Source: Aquibacillus salsiterrae
GTDB lineage: Bacteria; Bacillota; Bacilli; Bacillales; Amphibacillaceae
NCBI RefSeq assembly: GCF_028416595.1
Contig: NZ_JAMQKC010000004.1
Coordinates: forward strand, 212,738-276,737
Direction of reading: 5' to 3'
DNA length: 64,000 nucleotides
In this document: positions 35,526-43,393 of the stretch, piece by piece
How the letters are laid out: every line of letters begins with the position of its first letter
Position numbering within the stretch: the first letter of the stretch is position 1
Program-made: the position numbers and the translations under genes
Notes under the pieces: generated by a model
What the model was told of the DNA's origin: nothing
The model's input: only the letters and a program-made list of their open reading frames with translations
Database searches by the model: none

Positions 35526-36641
35526 TTAAGACTTTCCAATCACACTTTTTTCAATTCGGTAATTCTCAAGCGCCCGCCAATCAATTTCATAGCCAATCCC
35601 AGGTCGGTCCGGAATGACTACTTGTCCATTCTCAAGCGTAACTTTAGGTTCGATAATATCTTTATCAAAGTAGCGATTTGATGCAGACGTATCGCCCGGC
35701 AAGCGAAATTGCGGTAACGTCGCAAGCGCGATACTATGAGCACGACCAATTCCCGCCTCAAGCATTCCACCGCACCATACTGGCACATCGTTGCTTTTGC
35801 AGTAGTCATGGATTTTTTTTGCTTCGGTAATACCACCAACACGCGCGACTTTCATATTGATAATGCTACAACTCCCTAAAGTGAGTGCTGTCCGGACATC
35901 GGAAAACGTGTGGATGCTTTCGTCTAAACAGATCGGTGTGTCAAGCTGACTTTGCAATGTTGCATGGTCGATAAAATCATCATGGCCGAGTGGCTGTTCA
36001 ATCATTTGTAGGTTAAACGCATCGAGTTCTTTTAGGCGAGGCAGGTCATGTAACCGGTAAGCTGAATTTGCATCGGCCATAATTGGGACAGTTGGAAACG
36101 CGCGTCGAACTGCTGCGAGCATCTCGACATCAAAGCCCGGCTTAATTTTTAATTTCACTCGCTTATAACCCTCTTCCACATGATAAGCAATGGTATCGAA
36201 CAACTCATTCATCGATGGCTGAATGCCGATACTAACCCCAACATCAACCGCTTTTTTGGTACCACCAAGCGCTGTAGCAAGTGGTATTCCTTGTTTTTTG
36301 GCAAAAACGTCCCAAATAGCGCCTTCTAATGCTGCTTTCGCCATGTTATTTCGTCGCACTACTTCAAATTTCGCTGCGACTTGGTCTGGATGGTCTAGTG
36401 GTACGTCTAACACAAGCGGGATAAGAAACGCTTCGAGTACATGTTTATTCGTCTCGACCGTTTCCTCGGTGTACCAAGGTGTAGGAAATGAAGCCGTTTC
36501 CCCAAAGCCTCGCTCGCCACTTTCATCGACTACTTCAATTATAAAAAAATCTTTGTTACGAAAGCTTGCCAAGTTAGTCGTGAACGGCTGCTTTAATTCC
36601 ATGTTTAATCGATGTAAAATTACTTGCTTAATTAAAATCAT
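35526..36641 (-). CDS. menC: o-succinylbenzoate synthase / N-acylamino acid racemase (enolase superfamily)
   Basis: A 371-residue enolase-superfamily enzyme of the OSBS/NSAR branch. Catalytic lysine motif KLKIKP, the three metal ligands in MADANSAY, MIEQPL and CLDESI, and the second base in INMKVARVGG are all in order, followed by WCGGMLEAGIGRAHSIAL. In Firmicutes such enzymes make o-succinylbenzoate for menaquinone, racemise N-succinylamino acids, or do both. No other men gene is near, and it stands between lipL and pta, so the physiological role is open. RBS GGAGGG precedes ATG. Confidence 0.82.
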   Translation of the reverse strand: MILIKQVILHRLNMELKQPFTTNLASFRNKDFFIIEVVDESGERGFGETASFPTPWYTEETVETNKHVLEAFLIPLVLDVPLDHPDQVAAKFEVVRRNNMAKAALEGAIWDVFAKKQGIPLATALGGTKKAVDVGVSIGIQPSMNELFDTIAYHVEEGYKRVKLKIKPGFDVEMLAAVRRAFPTVPIMADANSAYRLHDLPRLKELDAFNLQMIEQPLGHDDFIDHATLQSQLDTPICLDESIHTFSDVRTALTLGSCSIINMKVARVGGITEAKKIHDYCKSNDVPVWCGGMLEAGIGRAHSIALATLPQFRLPGDTSASNRYFDKDIIEPKVTLENGQVVIPDRPGIGYEIDWRALENYRIEKSVIGKS

Positions 36642-36768
36642 AACGTCCCTCCAATCACCCTCATTTTACCGAGCGCATTGCTAATAAGTAAATATGGCGC
36701 GTAATGTTTTTGATAGTGACATTTCACCTTGCTCTCTGGCTCCATTCACCTGCTATGACTGAAGTGAA

Positions 36769-36797
36769 AGAGCTCAAGGGGTGACCCCCTGAGCTCT
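36769..36797 (-). terminator. pta terminator
   Basis: AGAGCTCAAGGGG and CCCCCTGAGCTCT form a GC-rich stem around TGA, 15 bases after the pta stop; TTTCAC follows on the minus strand. Confidence 0.75.
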
Positions 36798-36811
36798 GTT
36801 AAGCTGTCACC

Positions 36812-37783
36812 TTATAAAGATTGGGCAGCTGTGATTATTGCTAGATTAAACACATCGTCAGAGTTACAACCACGCGACAGATCGTTTACCGGCTTGTTTA
36901 ACCCTTGTAAAATGGGACCGACCGCATCGAAGTTCCCTAAACGCTGGGCGATTTTATACCCAATGTTACCTGCCTCAAGTCCTGGGAAAACAAATATATT
37001 CGCATCCCCTTGAATAACAGAATCCGGGGCTTTCTTTTGTGCAACTGATGGTACAAAGGCCGCATCGAACTGGAATTCTCCATCGAGGACTAGGTCTGGA
37101 TTTGCTTCTTTAGCAATGGCAACCGCGTTTGACACCTTTTCTGTTTCTTCAGATTGAGCAGACCCTTTTGTTGAAAAACTAAGCATCGCCACTCTAGGGT
37201 CGATATCGAACAGTTTAGCTGTTTCAGCACTAGCAAGCGCGATCTCTGCTAAGTCTTGACTGTTAGGAGCAATATTGATAGCACAATCAGCAAACACGTA
37301 CTTTTCCTCGTCGCGGACCATAATAAATACACCAGAAGTCTTCTTCATTCCAGGCTTTGTTTTAATGATTTGTAATGCAGGACGTACAGTGTCTGCTGTA
37401 GAATGCGTTGCACCACTTACTAGCCCGTCTGCTTTATCCATATATACTAACATCGTCCCGAAGTAATTTTCGTCTAGTAAAAGCTTGCGCGCGTCTTCCT
37501 CAGATGTCTTGCCTTTTCGACGCTCTACAAAGCTCGTTACCATTTCATCAAACTCGCTGTAGCTTTGTGGGTCGATAATTTCTGTGTTAACGATATCAAC
37601 GCCAACTTCTCGCGCTTTCTGTTGTACTTCTTCTTCTTTTCCAATTAGTACAGGTACTAAAATTCCCTCTGCACCCAATGCACTTGCAGCTGTTAAAATA
37701 CGTTCATCTAAACCTTCTGGGAATACAATACGTCTAGCATTATCCTTTAATTGGTCTTTTAATTTATCAAATAAATCGCTCAT
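36812..37783 (-). CDS. pta: phosphate acetyltransferase
   Basis: Converts acetyl-CoA and phosphate to acetyl phosphate, the first step of overflow acetate production. 323 residues, the short single-domain form as in B. subtilis. Motifs include DGLVSGATHSTADTVRPALQIIKT, the conserved SFSTKGSA, and the C-terminal NIFVFPGLEAGNIGYKIAQR. RBS GGAGGG precedes ATG. B. subtilis pta is activated by CcpA through a cre site; I did not find a convincing one in the 100 bases upstream. Confidence 0.97.
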   Translation of the reverse strand: MSDLFDKLKDQLKDNARRIVFPEGLDERILTAASALGAEGILVPVLIGKEEEVQQKAREVGVDIVNTEIIDPQSYSEFDEMVTSFVERRKGKTSEEDARKLLLDENYFGTMLVYMDKADGLVSGATHSTADTVRPALQIIKTKPGMKKTSGVFIMVRDEEKYVFADCAINIAPNSQDLAEIALASAETAKLFDIDPRVAMLSFSTKGSAQSEETEKVSNAVAIAKEANPDLVLDGEFQFDAAFVPSVAQKKAPDSVIQGDANIFVFPGLEAGNIGYKIAQRLGNFDAVGPILQGLNKPVNDLSRGCNSDDVFNLAIITAAQSL

Positions 37784-38161
37784 GTTTTATTCCCTCCAAA
37801 TCATTTCTGTACTATATGATACGACTTTTTGTGTAATAATGAAAGTGATAGATTGCACATTTTTTCACTTACATTAAAACGTCTAAGTATGATGCTTCAT
37901 CAAGTTTCCGTTACCCTTGTTATGACAAGATTTCCAGTAACTAGTCATGTCTTAAAAAGTTTGTCGGAATCTTGACAATTTATAATTTGAACTATTTTAC
38001 AGGTCTTGCATAATTAGCAGAAAAGTAAGGCAGGCCTAGTGTTCTCGCCATGTAGAAGGGATAAACTGCTTTATTTCATCACCTGTGATTATCTTTCCCT
38101 AAATATGTTATATTAAAAACAACCGTAAATAGGAACCGACACACAAAGGAGCGAATTTAAG
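37784..38161. other. divergent promoter region of pta and hemQ
   Basis: No gene. It includes a degraded piece of the dispersed element at about 38021-38060 (AAGTAAGGCAGGCCTAGTGT then TCTCGCCATG; compare AGACAAACCTAGTGTCCCCC at 47763). The hemQ ribosome-binding site AAAGGAG is at the right end. Confidence 0.5.
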
Positions 38162-38908
38162 ATGCCAGAAGCAGTAGAAACAATGGATGGTTGGTATTGT
38201 TTACACGACCTACGCACGATAAATTGGACCGCTTGGAAACAAGCAACCGATTCAGAAAGACAAGCAGCAATATCTGAGTTTCAAGATCTAGTCGAAAAGT
38301 GGGAAGGTGTAGAAGAAGCAAGGAATGGTAGTCACTCCGTTTACTCGATTTTAGGGCATAAAGCTGATTTGTTTTTGATGATATTACGCCCAACGATGAA
38401 GGAACTTGCTGAAATTGAATTAGAATTTAACAAATCCAAATTAGCTGAATTCACGGCTCCTACATACTCCTACGTTTCCGTTGTCGAGCTGTCTAAGTAT
38501 ATGGCAAAGGAAGGCGAAAATCCTGAAGAAAGCCCAAGTGTTAAAGCTAGACTAAAGCCACGGTTACCAAAGTGGGAACATATGTGTTTTTACCCAATGG
38601 ACAAGCGTCGCGAAGGTAACGATAACTGGTACATGCTACCGATGGACGACCGTAGAAAGTTAATGTATGAACACGGGTTGACCGGACGGAAATATGCCGG
38701 AAAAGTTCGCCAAATCATTACTGGCTCAATGGGCTTTGATGATTGGGAGTGGAGCGTTACGCTGTTTGCACATGATGTGCTTGATTTAAAAAAACTAGTC
38801 TACGAAATGCGCTTTGATGAAGTCAGTGCTCGCTACGCTGAATTCGGTGCGTTTTATGTAGGAAATGTCCTTTTGAAAGATAATATCCCTTCCTTTTTGC
38901 ACGTATAA
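38162..38908 (+). CDS. hemQ: coproheme decarboxylase HemQ
   Basis: Last enzyme of the Gram-positive (coproporphyrin-dependent) heme pathway; it decarboxylates coproheme with peroxide to give heme b. 248 residues of the chlorite-dismutase fold. The reactive tyrosine (Tyr144, CFYPMDKRR) and the proximal heme ligand (His171, [13 protein letters not shown]) are present, followed by [16 protein letters not shown]. The distal arginine of true chlorite dismutases is not kept. RBS AAAGGAG is 11 bases before ATG. Neighbour of pta as in B. subtilis (ywfI). Confidence 0.95.
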   Translation: MPEAVETMDGWYCLHDLRTINWTAWKQATDSERQAAISEFQDLVEKWEGVEEARNGSHSVYSILGHKADLFLMILRPTMKELAEIELEFNKSKLAEFTAPTYSYVSVVELSKYMAKEGENPEESPSVKARLKPRLPKWEHMCFYPMDKRREGNDNWYMLPMDDRRKLMYEHGLTGRKYAGKVRQIITGSMGFDDWEWSVTLFAHDVLDLKKLVYEMRFDEVSARYAEFGAFYVGNVLLKDNIPSFLHV

Positions 38909-38921
38909 GAAATAATAGGTT

Positions 38922-38958
38922 AACCGTATGGATTGTGCCCCTTCCATGCGGTTTTTTT
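38922..38958 (+). terminator. hemQ terminator
   Basis: AACCGTATGGA pairs with TCCATGCGGTT across a 10-base loop and is followed by five Ts. Confidence 0.8.
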
Positions 38959-39104
38959 CTATTTTGTTTTCCCAAAGTGTTTCTTAAACCGAATCTTCTT
39001 CAAATTACTTTCTCGACTTTCAAGGAATATTTCTATCTAAATACCCATATTGATGCTATAACACTACCTAGCCAAACTTTTCCCAATAAATTTTATAATA
39101 TTTA

Positions 39105-39132
39105 TCATCTTTTCGATTAGGATGCATACCTA
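39105..39132 (+). promoter_or_regulatory. possible sigma-E promoter for cwlJ
   Basis: TCATCTT matches six of seven positions of the sigma-E -35 (KMATATT), and CATACCTA follows after 13 bases, matching the CATAC of CATACAMT. cwlJ of B. subtilis is transcribed in the mother cell by sigma-E. Confidence 0.4.
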
Positions 39133-39200
39133 TAGGTATTAGAATATGTGCGCTTATTAGCACATAGCTCTCCATCTTGCTTTCCAAGAGAGGTGACAAC

Positions 39201-39623
39201 ATGGCCGTTATACAGCATACGGAGGAAGATGTAAAATTGCTTGCTCGTCTAATGAGGGCTGAAGCTGAAGGGGATGGCGAACTAGGCATGCTGATGGTTG
39301 GTAACGTTGGTGTGAACAGGGTTCTTGGAGACTGCTCCGATTTCACAAAGATTAGGAATCTCAGGGAAATGGTGTTTCAAAGCCCAGGCGGATTTGAAGC
39401 AACCCAGAAAGGTTACTTTTACCAACGTGCGAGAAAACAAGACATCGACTTAGCACGCAAGGTGATTAATGGACAGAAACAGAACCCTGCTAGTAATTCA
39501 CTTTGGTTTTTCCGGCCGGAAGGGAGCTGTCCTGCCCAGTGGTTTGGACAATGGAATTCTGGTCGCTATAAATCTCACTGTTTCTTTAATCCAACAGAAT
39601 CAGAATGTCCAAGAGTATATTAA
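39201..39623 (+). CDS. cwlJ: spore cortex-lytic hydrolase CwlJ
   Basis: Cell-wall hydrolase (Hydrolase_2/SleB catalytic fold), 140 residues, that degrades spore cortex at germination and answers to Ca-dipicolinate. It has no signal peptide, as expected for a mother-cell protein assembled into the coat. The catalytic core is LARLMRAEAEGDGELGMLMVGN, with the SleB-family glutamate, and the C-terminal part is ASNSLWFFRPEGSCPAQWF. ATG 39201 follows AGAGGTGAC by three bases; an earlier in-frame start lacks a site. gerQ follows. Confidence 0.95.
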   Translation: MAVIQHTEEDVKLLARLMRAEAEGDGELGMLMVGNVGVNRVLGDCSDFTKIRNLREMVFQSPGGFEATQKGYFYQRARKQDIDLARKVINGQKQNPASNSLWFFRPEGSCPAQWFGQWNSGRYKSHCFFNPTESECPRVY

Positions 39624-39755
39624 GTTACCATTAGTAGCTGGAACTGCCACTGTGGGGAGCTTTACATTTTAAGGGTGTCTAGTAAAAAGTTATTCCCCAT
39701 GTGTGGAAGTTATAAAATACTAGCTTTTACAACCATGAAAGGAGAGGTTTCGAAC

Positions 39756-40307
39756 ATGAGTAATGAAGAAAATCGCAACCAACCACAACAAGGGTATTAT
39801 CCAGGCTACACCCCTGGTGCTCAAGGTGTACCAGGAGCAGAACCCGTTGCTGGAGCAGGCTATAATCCAGTCCCAGGGGTAGATCAAGTTGGCGGTGCAG
39901 GCTATTATCCAGGATATGGTTACAATCCATATTATCAACAAGTACCATATGGCTATCAAGCCGGAGGGCAATTTCCACAAGTACCAAATGCCCCTCAAGC
40001 ACCAGTTTCAGAAGTTCCAGGTATGTTGCCGACAGAGGAATCTTACATTGAAAACATACTACGTCTAAACAAAGGCAAGGTCGCAACAGTATACATGACC
40101 TTTGAAAACAACGATCGTTGGAATGCAAAGATTTTTAAAGGAGTACTGGAAGCTGCTGGTCGGGATCATATTATTCTGAGTGATCCAGAGACAGGAAGAC
40201 GTTACTTATTATTAATGGTTTATTTAGATTACGTCACTTTTGATGAGGAATTAAATTACGAATATCCTTATGGTGCTCCAGGCTTAGCAGCTTACCCTCC
40301 AAGATAA
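39756..40307 (+). CDS. gerQ: spore coat protein GerQ
   Basis: Coat protein, 183 residues, needed for CwlJ to be retained in the spore and cross-linked by transglutaminase in B. subtilis. The N-terminal 90 residues are rich in Gly, Tyr, Pro and Gln with repeated GYYPGY/GYNP motifs. The C-terminal GerQ domain is intact (SYIENILRLNKGKVATVYMTFEN, then FKGVLEAAGRDHIILSDPETGRRYLL). ATG 39756 is seven to eight bases after GGAGAGG; upstream in-frame codons lack a site. The cwlJ-gerQ pairing supports the role. Confidence 0.95.
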   Translation: MSNEENRNQPQQGYYPGYTPGAQGVPGAEPVAGAGYNPVPGVDQVGGAGYYPGYGYNPYYQQVPYGYQAGGQFPQVPNAPQAPVSEVPGMLPTEESYIENILRLNKGKVATVYMTFENNDRWNAKIFKGVLEAAGRDHIILSDPETGRRYLLLMVYLDYVTFDEELNYEYPYGAPGLAAYPPR

Positions 40308-40392
40308 TTCGTAGTGAACCCTTGCTGTAAATGCGGCAAGGGTTCTTTTATCCTTAAACGTGCTTTAATCAAAGATAAGAAGTATAAAAAAA

Positions 40393-40457
40393 TCCAAGAG
40401 CTGTCTAGCTTCGGCGCCTAGCCCCTCGAGGTCTGACCAAGGCGCTTCCGCTTTTCT
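40393..40457. repeat. dispersed element, inverted copy without hairpin
   Basis: GAGCTGTCTAGCTTCGGCGC then CTAGCCCCTCGAGGTCTGAC and CAAGGCGCTTCCGCTTTTCT: reverse complements of the right and left arms joined directly at GACC/GGTC with the central hairpin lost. Confidence 0.75.
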
Positions 40458-40493
40458 AGGTTGCCTCTAATCCTAAAAGAAGGAGGTTTGACG

Positions 40494-40742
40494 ATGCGAC
40501 ATCCCTATAAAAAATTTGCACAATTACAGTTATTCATGATCGTCGTTACTGTGTTCGTTGGTGTCTTGGCACTCGCTTATCAACATTTGTTTCTTGCCCT
40601 GTTAACATGTATTTTCTTAGCACTAAGTTTCCTCTTTGAGGCATTGGTTGAGCTGAAGAGAGGCAGGACATACTTGTTTGGCCAACAATTACTTCGAGCG
40701 ATTATCATCATTATCTTTGTTAGTTTTATTTACTTTAAATAA
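40494..40742 (+). CDS. small membrane protein, unknown
   Basis: An 82-residue protein with three predicted membrane segments (LFMIVVTVFVGVLALAY, LFLALLTCIFLALSFLF, AIIIIIFVSFIYF). ATG 40494 follows GGAGG by about six bases; an in-frame start 11 codons earlier overlaps a repeat and lacks a site. Its stop overlaps the end of the convergent DUF423 gene by eight bases. I do not recognise the family. Confidence 0.7.
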   Translation: MRHPYKKFAQLQLFMIVVTVFVGVLALAYQHLFLALLTCIFLALSFLFEALVELKRGRTYLFGQQLLRAIIIIIFVSFIYFK

Positions 40743-41103
40743 ATTTCATTATCGCATACCCCAACACAACCCAGCCGATTAAAAAGGCCACGCCGCCGAG
40801 CGGTGTAATCATCGCAAAGGTTTTGATCCCTGTCGGGGCATAAATATATAAACTACCGGAAAACAGAATGATTCCAGCTAAGAAAAACCAGCCAGCTGTG
40901 GCAAAGTTAGTCCCTTGGTATTTCGTTAACAATAAACCAATGATAAATAATGCGACCGTATGAAACATCTGGTAATTAACAGCCTTCTCCCAAGCTTTTA
41001 ACGCCTTTTCTGGTATTTTCCCATCTAGCCCATGCGCCCCAAATGCACCTAACGCAACAGCAAGAAAGCCGTTAATAACGGCAACTAACAAAAAAAATTT
41101 CAT
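40735..41103 (-). CDS. ywdK: DUF423 membrane protein (YwdK)
   Basis: A 122-residue protein with four predicted membrane segments and the DUF423 signature NGFLAVALGAFGAHGLDGKIP near its N-terminus. Function unknown. It matches B. subtilis YwdK in size, and it lies downstream of ywdI here, 18 bases away, so the two are an operon. Convergent with, and overlapping by eight bases, the small membrane protein gene. Confidence 0.88.
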   Translation of the reverse strand: MKFFLLVAVINGFLAVALGAFGAHGLDGKIPEKALKAWEKAVNYQMFHTVALFIIGLLLTKYQGTNFATAGWFFLAGIILFSGSLYIYAPTGIKTFAMITPLGGVAFLIGWVVLGYAIMKFI

Positions 41104-41121
41104 TATACTTCCCCCATTTAA

Positions 41122-41406
41122 TTAAAAATCAAAGATTGAATCTCCATTTGCCTCTTCGTCTTTACTTGTGGATTTTGGTTTTGCTAAACCAACGTCCCCC
41201 ATCATAGCACGTAATTCGATTTTGTCCTTGCCTACTTCTGATTCCGTCTTCCCTACCCCTTGTCCTTCTTCCTCTAAAACTAAATCACAAAGCAATTTCA
41301 CTGCTCGGACACGCTCTCGTACCGTCACTTCTTTTCCTGCTTGTGAAAGGGCCTCGTCTATCTCTTTTTTCATTTTCCGTAAGACTGCTTCATAACTAAT
41401 AGCCAT
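41122..41406 (-). CDS. ywdI: YwdI family protein
   Basis: A 94-residue charged cytoplasmic protein, function unknown. The N-terminal half is helical (SYEAVLRKMKKEIDEALSQ, then RVRAVKLLCDLVLEEE). The C-terminal half is Lys/Glu/Gly-rich and ends SIFDF. GTG 41415 and ATG 41409 are also possible; ATG 41406 has the best spacing (eight bases) from GGGAGG. Named by position next to ywdK and size. Confidence 0.65.
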   Translation of the reverse strand: MAISYEAVLRKMKKEIDEALSQAGKEVTVRERVRAVKLLCDLVLEEEGQGVGKTESEVGKDKIELRAMMGDVGLAKPKSTSKDEEANGDSIFDF

Positions 41407-41549
41407 CATTGTCACCTCCCGAGCAAATTGATTTTGATGGTTACTAAAAATTGGTTATGACTATTACCTACCCTATCATAATGTTTTTACTTAGGAGTGT
41501 TCAAGTGTGAACAGGAAAATTAGATAGCATCGATTAAATGCTTATTAAA

Positions 41550-41609
41550 AATGGCATCTAAAAAACTACCACAAGTCAAGGGTGCCTTTGTGATAGTATC
41601 AGATGCCAT
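41550..41609 (-). terminator. long terminator hairpin after small paralogue 2
   Basis: AATGGCATCT pairs perfectly with AGATGCCATT, and ACTACCACAA continues the stem with TTGTGATAGT. On the minus strand TTTTTAATAAG follows. It probably ends transcription of the 42-residue protein gene. Confidence 0.7.
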
Positions 41610-41636
41610 TTGTATATGTATTAAATTCCTTTATGA

Positions 41637-41765
41637 TTATGCTTTTAATTTCTGTTCTTCTCTATGCTGTTCATAGAGCCAGACTAAAAAGTCCCATTCT
41701 TTTTCGTCTACTGTTCGATTTAGCTTTTCTTCAATACTTTTCACAAAAGAAGTGAAGTTTTCCAT
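41637..41765 (-). CDS. small paralogous protein, member 2 (42 aa, unknown function)
   Basis: ATG after AGGGGGA (eight to ten bases) opens a 42-codon gene. The protein is FVKSIEEKLNRTVDEKEW then DFLVWLYEQHREEQ, closely matching the 43-residue protein at 23056-23187 over its central 25 residues. The pattern is an amphipathic helix ending in F..WL. It is followed by a strong terminator. No known family recognised; the conserved paralogue, start site and terminator argue that it is a real gene. Confidence 0.72.
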   Translation of the reverse strand: MENFTSFVKSIEEKLNRTVDEKEWDFLVWLYEQHREEQKLKA

Positions 41766-42069
41766 GACATAATCCCCCTAAGTTCTAGCAAACGCATCCC
41801 ATTAAAACGCTTACTATACAATTTCATTTTAAACTTAACCGTTCCAACCAATCAATCAAAAGTGTAAACAGACACAGAAATTGTTTCATTTTACCTAGTG
41901 AATTTTGCTTATATAATTTAAAAAAATTGGTTATTTTTACAAGTAATTCTGTGAACGATATACCCACATGGATAAAATATTAAACCTTTTTTTTAGTATT
42001 TTTAACTAATTAATTTTTCAAATCAATATGTAGAAAAAAACTTAAAAATTCAGTCAATATATAGGTCAC
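41766..42069. other. AT-rich non-coding interval
   Basis: About 300 bases rich in A and T with no supported gene. It must contain the promoter of small paralogue 2. Confidence 0.5.
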
Positions 42070-42295
42070 TGCACAAAGCTAGACAGTAGTATACTCTTCG
42101 TGATCAGCGAGTTGTTTTAGAGGGTTGTTTTTAAGAAAAGTCGTTTAACCGTTGGATGCGCTCGCTCGGGCATGTATATCGGGGTTTGTTACCGTTTACC
42201 GGAAAGGCTATCCTTTTTTCATTATAGATGGTAGGTGGTTTCTTATCTTGTAACAAAAGCGAAAGTCGCGCCTTGCCCACCCTTGAAAAGTAGAT
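42070..42295. repeat. degraded dispersed element with one decayed family-B unit
   Basis: AAAGCTAGACAG at 42075 is the end of a right arm. GTCGTTTAACCGTTGGATGC then GCTCGCTCGGGCATGTATAT and CGGGGTTTGTTACCGTTTACCGG (42144-42203) aligns with a family-B unit, with about 51 bp between its two GTTTA.CCG motifs. ACAAAAGCGAAAGTCGCGCC at 42252 is a left arm. Confidence 0.55.
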
Positions 42296-42333
42296 GGGGA
42301 CGGTTTATTGCCCCCATAATAATAACAGACTTG

Positions 42334-43260
42334 TTACGCTTTCTTTTTTGTCTCTTTTTTCTTTTTAACCGGACTTTTTGGTTTCGTAAGTTTTTTCGTT
42401 GACTTTTCTTCTTGCACTTCAGCAACATCGTTCGTATCTTTCTTAATGATTGTTTTCTTTTTGGTCGCTGCTTTTTCTGGTGCTTCTTGCTTTGCGCGGT
42501 CTAAAGACGCTTCTAATGCCTCCATAAGATTTGTTACGTTCGTTGGAGCTGTTTTATCTTTAGCCGTCGTTACCTCTTCATTGTTTTTCTTTGCTTCAAT
42601 TAATTCTAATAATTGAACACGGTATTGATCTTGATACTTTTCCGGGTCAAATTCAGTTGATAGTTGATCAATTAACATTTTGGCCGTTGCTAGCTCTTTT
42701 TCCGGAATGTCTGTTTCAGCTGGAACGTTCGGAACATCTTTGACATCGCGAACTTCATCAGGGTAGTGGATTGTTTCCGCAACGAGTGTGTTACGATAAA
42801 CACGAATGGCCGCTAATTGTTCTTTTGAACGAATCATCATTCGAGCTACCCCTATCTTGCCCGTTTCTTGTAGGGCCTCCCTTAGTAACGTATAGGCTTT
42901 CGCACCACCCTCATTTGGTGACATATAGTAGCTTTTTTCAAAATAAATTGGATCGATTTCTTCCAACTGAACAAAGTCAACAATTTCCACTGCTTTTTCC
43001 CCATGTTCTTGTTGGATTTCAGCCAAGTCTTCATCAGATAATACGACAAATTTATTTTTAGCATACTCATATGCGCGGACAATTTCTTCTTGTTTTACTT
43101 CTCGGTCACAGACAGGACAAACTTTTTCATATTTGATTGGGGATTGACATTCATCATGTAATTGACGCAGCTTCACATCTTTATTCTCGGTTGCTGCATG
43201 CAATTTGACTGGAATGTTGACTAAGCCGAAGCTTATCGTACCTTTCCACATTGTGTGCAT
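42334..43260 (-). CDS. ku: Ku protein (non-homologous end joining)
   Basis: Homodimeric ring protein that binds DNA double-strand ends and recruits LigD. 308 residues with the standard bacterial Ku core (MHTMWKGTISFGLVNIPVKLHAATE; DLAEIQQEHGEKAVEIVDFV; EIDPIYFEKSYYMSPNEGGAKAY). A lysine-rich, low-complexity tail of about 70 residues ends in KKKKETKKKA and probably aids DNA binding. RBS AAAGGAGG is close before ATG. It is divergent from ligD with 133 bases between, so they may be co-regulated. In B. subtilis ku and ligD act in forespores and germinating spores. Confidence 0.97.
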   Translation of the reverse strand: MHTMWKGTISFGLVNIPVKLHAATENKDVKLRQLHDECQSPIKYEKVCPVCDREVKQEEIVRAYEYAKNKFVVLSDEDLAEIQQEHGEKAVEIVDFVQLEEIDPIYFEKSYYMSPNEGGAKAYTLLREALQETGKIGVARMMIRSKEQLAAIRVYRNTLVAETIHYPDEVRDVKDVPNVPAETDIPEKELATAKMLIDQLSTEFDPEKYQDQYRVQLLELIEAKKNNEEVTTAKDKTAPTNVTNLMEALEASLDRAKQEAPEKAATKKKTIIKKDTNDVAEVQEEKSTKKLTKPKSPVKKKKETKKKA

Positions 43261-43393
43261 TCGTCTTATCCTCCTTTTCGCTTAGTTTGGCGGCTTTTTT
43301 ACTTTTTATCCTTTGCTCTAAACATTGCAGACTCGCTCCTACGAGTATAACTCTCGACTAGCGGTGAAAACTAAGAAGAGAGGTGTTTAGCTT

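Noticed and set aside
37784-37900. cre site for CcpA upstream of pta
   Set aside because: No 14-base match better than chance was found by eye, although B. subtilis pta has one.
43261-43393. Sigma-G promoter in the ku-ligD interval
   Set aside because: GTATA-like -35 candidates exist, but no CATNHTA -10 at the right spacing on either strand.
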